Shown: in pieces, positions 33,720-42,195 of the stretch
Layout of the letters: each line of letters opens with the position of its first letter
Position numbering within the stretch: position 1 is the first letter of the stretch
Source: a bacterium
GTDB taxonomy: Bacteria > Sysuimicrobiota > Sysuimicrobiia > Sysuimicrobiales > Segetimicrobiaceae
NCBI GenBank assembly: GCA_035308905.1
Contig: DATGFS010000038.1
Span: 48,800 to 112,799, forward strand
Direction of reading: 5' to 3'
Length of the DNA: 64,000 nt
The notes under the pieces: generated by a model
Told to the model about the DNA's origin: nothing
The model's database searches: none
Seen by the model: the letters and a program-made list of their open reading frames with translations, nothing else
Translations under genes and position numbers: made by a program

Positions 33720-34916
33720 CTACCCTCCGGCCGGCCCGCGGGCGTTGAGCGCCGCCAATTGCTGTCGCTCGAGCACGGCCGACGCGGCCGTGCCGATCGC
33801 GAGCGACCAGAAGAGCGGACCGATCCCAAAATACGAGAGATGGGACACCGCCACCGCGAACGCGAACAGCGGCCCAAGCACGAGCGGCCCCCGCAGCGCG
33901 TCCTGCAGCGTTGAGCTGAGCGCGCCGATCAGCGCGAGGCCCGCGAGCGCGAGCAATACCGGGAGCGGCACGACGCGCAGCAGATCCGCGGCGACCCCGG
34001 CGAGGGCGGCGATGACGAGGAAGCCCGCACCCGAGAAGTACACCGACCAGTGGCGCACGTCGTGGTCGCCCGCGTCCGGTCCCGCGGTCGGCGCGGCGAG
34101 AAACGATGCCATGCAAAACGGCGTGAACCCGAAGAACGAACCGGCCACCGAGGCGGCGCCCGTGATCATGTCGATCGCGCGCAGCGATGCCGGAAAGCGC
34201 TGGCTTCTGATGTAGACAACCGACGCGAGATTGGCCGAGGTGCTCATCAGGACGGCCAGCACCGGCGCAAACGCCACCACCGCCGTCCATGAGAACGCGG
34301 GCGGCGCGGCCTGCAGCGCCGGCGCCACCCACCGGAACCGGCTGAGGCTCAGCATGCCGGTGAGGCTCGCCGCCGCCGCCCCGACGACGACCGCGGGCAG
34401 GATGGCCGGTATCCGCGGCGGCAGGAGCCGGCGGCCGAGGACGTAGGCGAGGAAGGCGCTTCCAACGACGGCGGGGGCGGTTCCCGCCTCGGTGAACATA
34501 CCCGCCACGTACGGCAGGATCGCCCCGGCCACCATCGCCATGACGATCGGGGCCGGGACCCATCGCGCGACGCGCTCGCTGAGGCCGACGGCGCCGAGCA
34601 GGAAGACGAGCAGCCCCGCGATGAGCGAGGCTCCGCGGAGCTCGGCGTAGGCGGCATGTCCGACGAGCGTCGCCGCGGCCACGGTTCCGAGGGTGCTGTA
34701 GGCGGCCAGCAGCGGCTGCCGGTACCACCACGTCAGGAGCAGACTCAGCACGCCGGGTCCGCCGTACAGCACGGCGATCCACGATGTGGTCGCCGCTCCG
34801 GAGACGCCGAACAGCCGCGCAACGGTCAGCGGAAAGCTCAGCGCCGCGATGGCGAAGATGGTCACGGGCAGCGCCATCGTGAGCGGCGGAATTAGGCGCG
34901 ACAGCGGCCGCGGCAA
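33720..34916 (-). CDS. BenE family benzoate/H+ symporter-like protein
   Basis: Integral membrane protein of 398 residues with about 12 hydrophobic segments, matching the BenE family (uracil/xanthine permease-like fold): AYSTLGTVAAATLVGHAAYA, a long GSAFLAYVLGRRLLPPRIPAI stretch, and FTPFCMASFLAAPTAGPDAG near the second half. The start is uncertain: TTG 34916 lies one base after the dppC-like stop; the next ATG is at codon 14 without an SD. It is the last gene of the binding-protein/permease group at 34.9-38.4 kb and may transport an aromatic or other acid. Confidence 0.82.
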   Translation of the reverse strand: MPRPLSRLIPPLTMALPVTIFAIAALSFPLTVARLFGVSGAATTSWIAVLYGGPGVLSLLLTWWYRQPLLAAYSTLGTVAAATLVGHAAYAELRGASLIAGLLVFLLGAVGLSERVARWVPAPIVMAMVAGAILPYVAGMFTEAGTAPAVVGSAFLAYVLGRRLLPPRIPAILPAVVVGAAAASLTGMLSLSRFRWVAPALQAAPPAFSWTAVVAFAPVLAVLMSTSANLASVVYIRSQRFPASLRAIDMITGAASVAGSFFGFTPFCMASFLAAPTAGPDAGDHDVRHWSVYFSGAGFLVIAALAGVAADLLRVVPLPVLLALAGLALIGALSSTLQDALRGPLVLGPLFAFAVAVSHLSYFGIGPLFWSLAIGTAASAVLERQQLAALNARGPAGG

Positions 34917-34917
34917 C

Positions 34918-35820
34918 CTACAGCTCTCTCGGGTCCAGCGCGTCGCGCACGGCGTCCCCCACCACGTTGAACGCCAGCGTCACGACGAGAATCGCCATCC
35001 CTGGAATGACGACCAGCTGGGGGCTGCTGGTGATGTAGTTCCGGCCGACGCTCAGCATCGCGCCCCACTCCGCGGTCGGCGGCTGGACGCCCAGCCCGAG
35101 GAAGCTGAGGCCCGACGCCGTCAGGATCGCGGTGGCGAGGCGCAGCGTCGATTGGACGATGAGCGGCGAGAGGATGTTCGGAAAGATGTGCCGCGCCATG
35201 ATCGTCCGCTCCGCTGCCCCAAGCGCCTGCGCCGCCTGCACGTACACCTCCTGCCGCGCCAGCAGCGTCGAGCCGCGCGCGATCCGCGCGAACGGCGGAA
35301 TCGAGTTGATGCCGATCGCGACGATCACGTTGCCCATGCCGACGCCGAGCGCCGCGATCACGGCCACCGCGAGCAGAAACCCCGGAATCGCGAGCAGGAC
35401 GTCCATCGCGCGCATGATCACGGTGCCGCCGGCGCCGCCGTAGTATCCGGCGACGATGCCGAGCGCGGAACCGGCGGCAAAAGCGAGCGCCACGGCGCCG
35501 AGCGTAATCAGCAGCGTGTTGCGTCCGCCCCACAGGAGGCGGCTTGCGATGTCGCGGCCGAGCTCGTCGGTACCGAGCGGATGCGTCCACGAGGGCGGTG
35601 CGTCGGGGTTGGCGACGTCGACGAGGTTGGGCGGATGCGGCGAGAGCCAGGGCGCGGCCGCGGAGAGGCCCACGGCGAGAAGCAGCACGGCCAGTCCCGC
35701 CACCGCCACCCGCCGGCGCGAGAACTGCTTCGCGGCGCGCCTCCACGGGCTCGCCGGAGCCGCAGCCGCCGGCGCGGCGGGCGCGCGCGCAACGGTTCCA
35801 CGGGCCGCCCGCTCAGTCAA
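34918..35820 (-). CDS. DppC/OppC-type ABC permease (second importer)
   Basis: Peptide-type ABC permease of 300 residues. The N-terminal OppC region includes HPPNLVDVANPDAPPSWTHP and LGTDELGRDIASRLLWGG. The EAA loop is QAAQALGAAERTIMARHIFP, and the C-terminal GLSFLGLGVQPPTAEWGAML is diagnostic. TTG 35820 overlaps the dppB-like stop by eight bases. An Ala-rich low-complexity stretch occupies residues ~10-25. As for the first importer, no OppD/OppF ATPases are in the window. Confidence 0.9.
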   Translation of the reverse strand: MTERAARGTVARAPAAPAAAAPASPWRRAAKQFSRRRVAVAGLAVLLLAVGLSAAAPWLSPHPPNLVDVANPDAPPSWTHPLGTDELGRDIASRLLWGGRNTLLITLGAVALAFAAGSALGIVAGYYGGAGGTVIMRAMDVLLAIPGFLLAVAVIAALGVGMGNVIVAIGINSIPPFARIARGSTLLARQEVYVQAAQALGAAERTIMARHIFPNILSPLIVQSTLRLATAILTASGLSFLGLGVQPPTAEWGAMLSVGRNYITSSPQLVVIPGMAILVVTLAFNVVGDAVRDALDPREL

Positions 35821-36733
35821 AGCGGATCCTCGGGTCGAGGTACGCGTAGAGGAGATCGACCGCGAGGTTCACGGCGATGAAGGTGACCGAAAACAGCATG
35901 ACGGTGGCCTGCACGACGGCGATGTCCCGCGTGCGAATCGCGTCCACGACGAGGCGGCCGAGGCCCGGACGCGCGAACACCGTCTCGGTCAGCACCGTCC
36001 CGGCGAGGAGATACCCGAGCTGAAGCCCGAGCACCGTGACGATCGGGATGACCGCGTTCCGGAAGGCGTGCCGCATCACGAGCGTGCCGCGGGCGACGCC
36101 TTTGGCCAGCGCGGTGCGCAGGTAGTCCTGCCGCAGCACGTCCAGCATGGCCGCGCGGGCCTGGCGCGCCACCGTCGCGGCGGACGCGGCGCCCAGGGTC
36201 AGCGCCGGCAGGATCAGCTGCGCCGCCGTGCCGGCCCCGGTGCTCGGCAGCCACCGCAGCGACACCGAGAACAGCATCATCAACATGAGGCCGAGCCAGA
36301 AGATCGGAACGGAGATGCCGAGCGCCGTGGCGAGCGACGTCACGGCGTCCCACGTCGAGTGCTGGTGGGTGGCGGCCGTGATGCCCGCCGCGAGCCCGAC
36401 CGCGACCGCCAACGCCATGGCGGCGACGGCAAGTTCGGCGGTCGGCCGGACCCGGGTTGCGATCTCATAGGTGACCGGCCGCCGGGTGACCGCGGACCGG
36501 CCGAGATCGAACCGCACAAAGCGCTCCAGCCACCGCGCGTACTGGACGTACACGGGCCGATCCAGGCCGAGTACCTCGCGGATCGCCCGGACGTCCGCGG
36601 CGCTCGCGTCCGGCCCGGCCATCACCAGCGCGGCGTCGCCCGGGATCGCCTTGAGAATGCCGAAGACGATGAGCGAGACGCCCAGCAGCACCGGGACGGC
36701 CCACAAGAGGCGCTCCGCGATGTGGCGGAGCAT
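35813..36733 (-). CDS. DppB/OppB-type ABC permease (second importer)
   Basis: First permease of the second peptide-type importer, 306 residues. Start MLRHIAERLLWAVPVLLGVS, segment LGLDRPVYVQYARWLERFV with DLGRSAVTRRPV, EAA loop TALAKGVARGTLVMRHAFRN and C-terminal YAYLDPRIRFD. Six membrane spans. It starts at ATG 36733, 18 bp after the binding-protein stop. Confidence 0.92.
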   Translation of the reverse strand: MLRHIAERLLWAVPVLLGVSLIVFGILKAIPGDAALVMAGPDASAADVRAIREVLGLDRPVYVQYARWLERFVRFDLGRSAVTRRPVTYEIATRVRPTAELAVAAMALAVAVGLAAGITAATHQHSTWDAVTSLATALGISVPIFWLGLMLMMLFSVSLRWLPSTGAGTAAQLILPALTLGAASAATVARQARAAMLDVLRQDYLRTALAKGVARGTLVMRHAFRNAVIPIVTVLGLQLGYLLAGTVLTETVFARPGLGRLVVDAIRTRDIAVVQATVMLFSVTFIAVNLAVDLLYAYLDPRIRFD

Positions 36734-36751
36734 CGCGCCCGGCGGCGACCC

Positions 36752-38383
36752 TCAGCGCTGCAGCCGGCCGGGCACGAAGTCGCCGGTCGGCAGCACGGTG
36801 AAGCCGGACACCCCGCTGCGCGCGCCCCAGATGTTGACCAGCTGCAGCAGAAAGATGATCGGCTGGTCCTCCCAGACGAGACGCTGGGCCTCCTTCAGGA
36901 TCGGCAGGCGCGCCGCCGGATCGAACGTGCGCCGCTCGGCCGCGATCAGCGCGTCAACCTTCGGATTCGCGTAGCCGGTCCGCTGCTGCGTCGCGGGGAC
37001 GTTCGTCGCCGCGGAGTCGTACATCCGGTAGAGATGGTAATCGATGTACGGGCTGCCTTTGAGAAGGCACGTGGCCGTGCCGGGGCGGGTATCCGGATCG
37101 GACGAGCTGAACGCGAGCAGGTCTGCAAAGGCCATTTCGCGGATCGTCATCTGCACGCCGATGTTGGCCCAATAGCCCTGGACGGCCTGGACCACCTGCG
37201 CGTCGCCCGCCCACCGGCCGCTGGTAAGGTTGACGGTGACGCGCATCCCCGAACCGTAGCCGGCCTCGGCGAGCATCCGCTTCGCGCGCTCGGGATCGTA
37301 GCGGAGCGGCGGAAAATCAACGCTGCCCCACAGGCCGGGCACCCCGGGGCTGTTCAGCGGCCGGGCGAAGCCCTTCATGATCCCCTTGATGATCGCGTCC
37401 TTGTCGATCGCCACGTTGAGGGCCTGACGGACGCGCACGTCGGAGAACGGCGGCTTGGTGTCGGCGGTCTCGAGCTCCGCGATCGTCTGGCTCGGCGTGG
37501 CGCGCACGGTGAGCCCCGGCGTCTGCCGGAGCCCCGGCACGTCCGCGGGCGGCAGGTTCAGCACCGCGTCCGCCTCGCCCGTCTTCAGCACGACCACCCG
37601 GGCGGCGGGCTCGGGAATCGGACGGTAGACAAAGCGCCGCACGCGAGGCTTCGGCCCCCAGTAGTCGGGGGTGGCCTCCGCGGAGACGTGATCGTTCGGC
37701 ACCCACTCCTCGAACGTGAAGGGGCCGGTCCCAACCGGATGCCGCCCGAAATCCTGCCCGTACCGGCGCACCGCCGCCGGGCTGATGATCTTCGCCGAGA
37801 CGTCGGCCATCAACAGCGGAAAATCCGGGTTGGGTGGATCGGTGGTGAAGCGCACGGTGCGGTCGTCGACCGCGGCGACGTCTTTGATCAACAGATAGTT
37901 GCCGCGCCGCGTCGCAGGCACGCTCTTGTCGAAGATCCGGTCGAACGTGGCGCGGACCGATTCGGCGGTGAGCGGCGTCCCGTCGTGGAACCTGACGCCC
38001 GGCCGCAGCGTGAACGTCCATGTCCGCCCGTCCGCGCTCGGTTTCCACGCGGTCGCGAGCGCCGGGACCACCTGCCCCTTGTCGTTCCAGGTGACCAGGC
38101 CGTCGTACATCGCGTTCATGATGGCCTGAAACGGCCCGGTGCCGACGGCCGGCTCGAGGCTGTTGGGCTCCGTGCCGTCGACGACCACAAACGTCTGCTC
38201 CCGCGGCACCGCGGCCGCCGCGGACGCCGACTCCGGCGATCGCAGAATGGCGAGCGGTCCCGCGCCGAGCGCCAGGGCGGCCGCGGCCGAACGCACCGCG
38301 CCCTCTTTCAGAAATGCCCGACGCCGCAGCACCGTCTTGCGCAGTACCTCCGGCCGCCCCCCGGCGGCCTCCGGTCGCTTCAT
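36752..38383 (-). CDS. SBP family 5 substrate-binding protein with Tat signal (second importer)
   Basis: Exported binding protein of 543 residues. The N-terminus has a twin-arginine motif (LRRRAFLKEG) followed by an Ala/Leu-rich h-region and AESASAAA-like cleavage site, so it is probably Tat-exported, already folded. Family blocks are FTLRPGVRFHDGTPLTAESV and RHPVGTGPFTFEEWVPNDHV. It starts at ATG 38383 behind GGGGAGG. It is 19 bp after the ThDP-enzyme stop, so the ThDP gene may be the first gene of the same transcript. Ligand unknown; glutathione, peptides and sugars occur in the family. Confidence 0.91.
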   Translation of the reverse strand: MKRPEAAGGRPEVLRKTVLRRRAFLKEGAVRSAAAALALGAGPLAILRSPESASAAAAVPREQTFVVVDGTEPNSLEPAVGTGPFQAIMNAMYDGLVTWNDKGQVVPALATAWKPSADGRTWTFTLRPGVRFHDGTPLTAESVRATFDRIFDKSVPATRRGNYLLIKDVAAVDDRTVRFTTDPPNPDFPLLMADVSAKIISPAAVRRYGQDFGRHPVGTGPFTFEEWVPNDHVSAEATPDYWGPKPRVRRFVYRPIPEPAARVVVLKTGEADAVLNLPPADVPGLRQTPGLTVRATPSQTIAELETADTKPPFSDVRVRQALNVAIDKDAIIKGIMKGFARPLNSPGVPGLWGSVDFPPLRYDPERAKRMLAEAGYGSGMRVTVNLTSGRWAGDAQVVQAVQGYWANIGVQMTIREMAFADLLAFSSSDPDTRPGTATCLLKGSPYIDYHLYRMYDSAATNVPATQQRTGYANPKVDALIAAERRTFDPAARLPILKEAQRLVWEDQPIIFLLQLVNIWGARSGVSGFTVLPTGDFVPGRLQR

Positions 38384-38402
38384 CGCCGCCTCCCCATCCG
38401 TG

Positions 38403-40004
38403 TCAGCAATAGGTATCGTACTCCCGGCCGTCGACCGGCACGGCGATGACCGTGGGGCGCCCGGACCCGAGCGCCGTCCCGGCCGCACGGCGCAGGGCGT
38501 CCAGAGACTCGACGCGGACCCCCTCGATCCCGAAGCCCCGCGCGATCGTCTCGAACTGCGGCGCCGGAAAGTCGACGCCGTAGGGCTCGAAGCCGCGCCG
38601 GCGCTGGCCCACGCGGATCAAACTGAGACTGGCGTCCACGAAGCAGACGATCGTCACCGGCACCTCGTACTGGCGCAAAAACGTGAGGTTGTGGAGCATC
38701 ATCAACAGCCCGCCGTCCCCCACCACGGAGAGCACCGGCCGGTCACGGAACTCCAGCTTCGCGGCGATTGCGGCCGGCACCCCGTAGCCCATACCGGAAA
38801 GACCGTTGGACATGAAAAACGTGTGGGGCTCGTAACTCTCCCAGAACTGGCCGCAGTAGTACTTGTGCGATCCGACGTCGCAGGTCAGCACGGTGTCGCG
38901 CGGCGCGGCGTCGCGCAGCGCGCGCATTGCCGCGAGCGGGCTGAGCCCCGCGCCGCCCGACGATGCAAGCGGCTCGGGCCGGATCCGCGCGCGGGCGGCC
39001 GCCAGCATCGGCTCGGGCCACCGGCGCAGACGGACCGCGCCCAGTGATGCGAGCGACTCCGCGATGTCTCCGAGCGGCTCGACCGGGCGGTACGCGCCCT
39101 CCGCGGTCGAGGCGCGCGACAGGTTGACGATGCGGCGGCCCACGTACCAGTCCTTGTCGCACTCCACCGGGTCGAAGCCCACGCCGAGCAGCACGTCGGC
39201 CTGCTCGACCGTCTCCATGACCGCCGCGTCGACGGCCATGCCGCCGACCACGCCGAGGAACCCGGGCGCGTCCTCGGGAAGCATCCCCTTCGCCTTCGGC
39301 GTCGCGATGAACGGCCATCCGGTGCGGTCGATGAATGCCCGCAGGGCGGGCGCGTCCTGTGGCGCGCAGCCGACGCCCACGACGACGAGCGGGCGCTCGG
39401 CACCGTCGAGCAGATCCCGGGCCTCGGCGAGCGCTCCCACCGAACCCCCCGCCGGCGCCGCCTGGGACTGCGCCGCGGGGAGATCAACCGGGGAGGCGCC
39501 GGGTTCGGCCGGCGCGGCCGCGAGGTTGCTCGGAAGGGCCAGGTGGATCGGGCCGGGCAGCGGGCTCACGGCGAGCGCGATCGCGCGGCGCACGAGATCG
39601 GCGGTCCCCCGCCCGTCCACCGCCGCGCTCGCCTTCGCGATCGCGCCGAACAGCCGGCCGAGCGGCAGACGCTGGTGCGGAAAGTGGGGCGCGAGCGCGG
39701 TCGAGAGGTCCGCGCTGATCGCGAGCACAGGAGACCGGTCGAGCAGCGCGTTCGACACGCCGAGGCCGAGGTTCATCGCCCCGGGCCCGAGCGTCGCCAT
39801 GCACACGCCGGGACGGCCCGTGATCTGCCCGGTGACGTCGGCCATGAACGCGGCGCTGGCTTCGTGCCCGGTGAGGTAAAAGCGGATCCCCGCGCGGCGG
39901 CACGCCTCGATGAGGACGGTGATCTCGCCCCCGGGCAGCCCGAAAGCGTGGTCGATGCCGGCGTCCGCGAGAGCCCCGGCGATTGCCTCAGCGTTTGTGG
40001 CCAT
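38403..40004 (-). CDS. ThDP-dependent enzyme, acetolactate-synthase-like
   Basis: Thiamine-diphosphate enzyme of 533 residues related to the acetolactate synthase large subunit. The cofactor-activating Glu is in LTGHEASAAFMADVTG; the central domain and the PP-binding motif VVGDGGLLMMLHNLTFLRQY follow. The second metal-ligand position is Asp (FVDASLSLI) instead of Asn, seen in ALS-like proteins of unknown substrate. No regulatory small subunit gene is adjacent, so isoleucine/valine synthesis is unlikely; an oxalyl-CoA, benzoylformate or sulfo-type decarboxylase is also possible. ATG 40004 has GGAGG seven bases upstream. A dyad overlaps its likely promoter. Confidence 0.87.
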   Translation of the reverse strand: MATNAEAIAGALADAGIDHAFGLPGGEITVLIEACRRAGIRFYLTGHEASAAFMADVTGQITGRPGVCMATLGPGAMNLGLGVSNALLDRSPVLAISADLSTALAPHFPHQRLPLGRLFGAIAKASAAVDGRGTADLVRRAIALAVSPLPGPIHLALPSNLAAAPAEPGASPVDLPAAQSQAAPAGGSVGALAEARDLLDGAERPLVVVGVGCAPQDAPALRAFIDRTGWPFIATPKAKGMLPEDAPGFLGVVGGMAVDAAVMETVEQADVLLGVGFDPVECDKDWYVGRRIVNLSRASTAEGAYRPVEPLGDIAESLASLGAVRLRRWPEPMLAAARARIRPEPLASSGGAGLSPLAAMRALRDAAPRDTVLTCDVGSHKYYCGQFWESYEPHTFFMSNGLSGMGYGVPAAIAAKLEFRDRPVLSVVGDGGLLMMLHNLTFLRQYEVPVTIVCFVDASLSLIRVGQRRRGFEPYGVDFPAPQFETIARGFGIEGVRVESLDALRRAAGTALGSGRPTVIAVPVDGREYDTYC

Positions 40005-40022
40005 TCGTTCCTCCGCTGCCGC

Positions 40023-40061
40023 GGTCAGGGTGACCGTCCCGGCGCTGGTAATGGTGTCAAT
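40023..40061 (-). promoter_or_regulatory. TTGACA promoter with overlapping dyad before the ThDP-enzyme gene
   Basis: The minus strand has a perfect -35 TTGACA (40061-40056). The -10 position expected 17 bp later (40038-40033) is GC-rich but lies inside a perfect dyad GGTCA-GGG-TGACC (40023-40035). A weak -10 plus an operator-like dyad suggests activator- or repressor-controlled expression of the ThDP enzyme and perhaps the importer genes behind it. Confidence 0.45.
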
Positions 40062-40116
40062 GGATGATTCTCGGCCGGAGCGACTCGCCCCCTGGCCGCC
40101 GCCGGGCCCCAAAAGC

Positions 40117-40147
40117 GAACGCCCGCCGGCTGTCCCGGCGGACGTTC
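40117..40147 (-). terminator. Intrinsic terminator of the MacAB-TolC operon
   Basis: On the minus strand a 13-bp stem (GAACGTCCGCCGG with CCGGCGGGCGTTC, one G-T pair) closes a 5-nt loop and is followed by GCTTTTGG. It lies 43 bp after the MacB permease stop and separates the efflux operon from the ThDP-enzyme gene. Confidence 0.8.
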
Positions 40148-40189
40148 TTCGCGAATGGCGGCGGAGCGCCGCGGGTGTTGGCGCGCCTC

Positions 40190-41407
40190 TTATTCGTACC
40201 GCAGCGCGACGATGGGGTCGAGGGCCGCGGCGCGCAGCGCCGGATAGTACCCGAAGACCACGCCCACCGCGAGCGACGACACGAAACCCATGATGACCGA
40301 CATCGGCGAGATGAGCGTCGGCCAGTGCGCCATCACCGAGGCCCCCTGCGCCGTCGCGACCCCCATGATGATGCCGATGACGCCGCCGAGGCAGGCGAGG
40401 GTCAGCGCCTCGACGAGGAACTGCATCAGGATGTCATGCCCGCGCGCGCCGACCGCCATGCGCAGGCCGATCTCGCGCGTGCGCTCGGTCACGGACACCA
40501 GCATGATGTTCATGATGCCGATGCCGCCGACGACGAGCGAGACGACCGCGATACCGGCGAGGAGCAGCGCCTGGGTCTGTGAGGTGGCGAGCCGGACCTG
40601 CTGGATGTCGGCGATGTTCCGGACCGAGAAGTCGTCGGGCTGGACCGCCGTGAGGTGATGGCGCAGCCGCAGCAGCCGCTCTGTCGCGTCGATCACCCCC
40701 GGCACGTCTTCCGGGGTGGCCGCAGACACGAGAATCTGTCCGACGTAAGCCTGGCCCGTCAGCCGGTCGAGAAGCGTGGTGATCGGCACCATCACGAAAT
40801 CGTCCTGGTCGCGGCCGAAGCCGGACTGCCCCTTCGAGGTCATCACGCCGAGCACGCGGAACGGCACGTTCTTGATGACGACCGTCTGGCCGACCGGCGA
40901 ACCGCTCGGGAACAGGTTCTGCGCGACGGTCGAGCCGAGAACCGCGACCTTGGCCTCCTGGTCGACCTCCGCCTGCGTGTAAAACCGCCCGGACGCCACG
41001 TCCCAATTGCGCACGGTGGTCCACGACGGCGTACTGCCCTGGATCTGCGTAAACCAGTTGTCGCCGCCCGCGACGACCTGTGCGTTCGTCTGCGACTGCG
41101 GCGCCGCCGCGCCCACGGACGGCACTTCGGCCGCGATCGCCGTCGCGTCGGCGAGCTTCAGCGTCGTCCGGCTGCCGCCGCCGAGGTTGACGCCGCCCTG
41201 GCTGGTGGCGCCGGGAATCACGACCACGAGGTTGGCGCCGAGACTCTCGATCTGCGCGAGCACCGCGGCCTGCGCGCCGGAGCCGATCGCCATGGACGTG
41301 ATCACGGCCCCAACGCCGATGATGATGCCGAGCATCGTCAAGAGCGACCGGGTGGCGTTGCGCCGAAGCGCCTGCCAGGCGACGCGGAACAACAGGCCGA
41401 GACTCAT
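40190..41407 (-). CDS. MacB-like ABC transporter permease (FtsX domain)
   Basis: Membrane subunit of 405 residues of a MacB-type type VII ABC system. The N-terminal span is preceded by WQALRRNATRSLLTMLGIII; a large periplasmic MacB_PCD domain (about 45-275) follows; three spans at the C-terminus contain the FtsX core (GIGIMNIMLVSVTERTREIG). It uses ATP hydrolysis to work a periplasmic adaptor and TolC channel. Start ATG 41407 overlaps the ATPase stop (ATGA). It is the last gene of the seven-gene efflux operon. Confidence 0.92.
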   Translation of the reverse strand: MSLGLLFRVAWQALRRNATRSLLTMLGIIIGVGAVITSMAIGSGAQAAVLAQIESLGANLVVVIPGATSQGGVNLGGGSRTTLKLADATAIAAEVPSVGAAAPQSQTNAQVVAGGDNWFTQIQGSTPSWTTVRNWDVASGRFYTQAEVDQEAKVAVLGSTVAQNLFPSGSPVGQTVVIKNVPFRVLGVMTSKGQSGFGRDQDDFVMVPITTLLDRLTGQAYVGQILVSAATPEDVPGVIDATERLLRLRHHLTAVQPDDFSVRNIADIQQVRLATSQTQALLLAGIAVVSLVVGGIGIMNIMLVSVTERTREIGLRMAVGARGHDILMQFLVEALTLACLGGVIGIIMGVATAQGASVMAHWPTLISPMSVIMGFVSSLAVGVVFGYYPALRAAALDPIVALRYE

Positions 41408-42195
41408 ACGCGCACCTCCTGCCGCACCGCCGCGTGCGTCTGGTCGACGGCCGCGCGGACCGCTTCCGGCACCGCATCCGCCACGCCCTGGTCGGAAAGC
41501 ACCAGACCGTCGCGGAATGTCACCACCCGCTTCGACCACGCCGCCACGTTCATGTCGTGAGTCACCACGAGCACCGTCAGGCCCTGCTGGTCGTTGAGAC
41601 GCCGGAATAGGGTCATGATCTCGGCGCTGCTCTTACTGTCGAGGTTCCCGGTCGGTTCGTCCGCCATCAGGAGCGGCACGCCGTTCGCGAGCGCGCGGGC
41701 AATCGCGACGCGCTGCTGTTGCCCGCCGGAGAGTTCGCTCGGCTTGTGATCGAGCCGGTTGCCCAACCCGACACTCTCCAGCAGTTCCTTGGCCCGCGCC
41801 GTCCGTGTCTCGCGGGCGATCCCGGCGTAGAGCATCGGCAGCTCCACGTTCTCGAGCGCGGACGTCCGCGCCAGCAGGTTGAAGCTCTGAAAGACGAACC
41901 CGATCTGGCGGCTGCGCACGATCGCGAGCTCGTCGGCCGAAAGGCGCGAGACCTCCTGGCCGGCCAGCCGGTACGAGCCCGACGTCGGACGGTCCAGGCA
42001 GCCCAGCAGGTGCATGAACGTCGACTTTCCGGACCCCGACGGGCCCATGATCGCGACGAACTCGCCCCGGCGCACGTCGAGGTTCACGCCCCGGAGCGCG
42101 TGCACAGCCATGTCGCCGGTCCCATACACCTTCGTCATGTCACGGACTTCGATCAGCAGGTCCGACTTGGTTTCCGGTGTCCGCCGGATCGCCAT
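41404..42195 (-). CDS. MacB-like ABC transporter ATP-binding protein
   Basis: ATPase of 263 residues. Walker A GPSGSGKSTFMHLLG, Q-loop FVFQSFNLLARTSA, signature LSGGQQQRVAIARAL, Walker B LLMADEPTGNLD and switch His in VVTHDMNVAAWS are all standard for the LolD/MacB group. A C-terminal tail of ~25 residues extends past the usual end. ATG 42195 overlaps the MacA-like stop by one base (TGATG). Confidence 0.93.
   Translation of the reverse strand: MAIRRTPETKSDLLIEVRDMTKVYGTGDMAVHALRGVNLDVRRGEFVAIMGPSGSGKSTFMHLLGCLDRPTSGSYRLAGQEVSRLSADELAIVRSRQIGFVFQSFNLLARTSALENVELPMLYAGIARETRTARAKELLESVGLGNRLDHKPSELSGGQQQRVAIARALANGVPLLMADEPTGNLDSKSSAEIMTLFRRLNDQQGLTVLVVTHDMNVAAWSKRVVTFRDGLVLSDQGVADAVPEAVRAAVDQTHAAVRQEVRV

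Noticed and set aside
35456..38449. 997-codon plus-strand open frame
   Set aside because: Antisense shadow of the second DppA-B-C importer, no SD and no domain.
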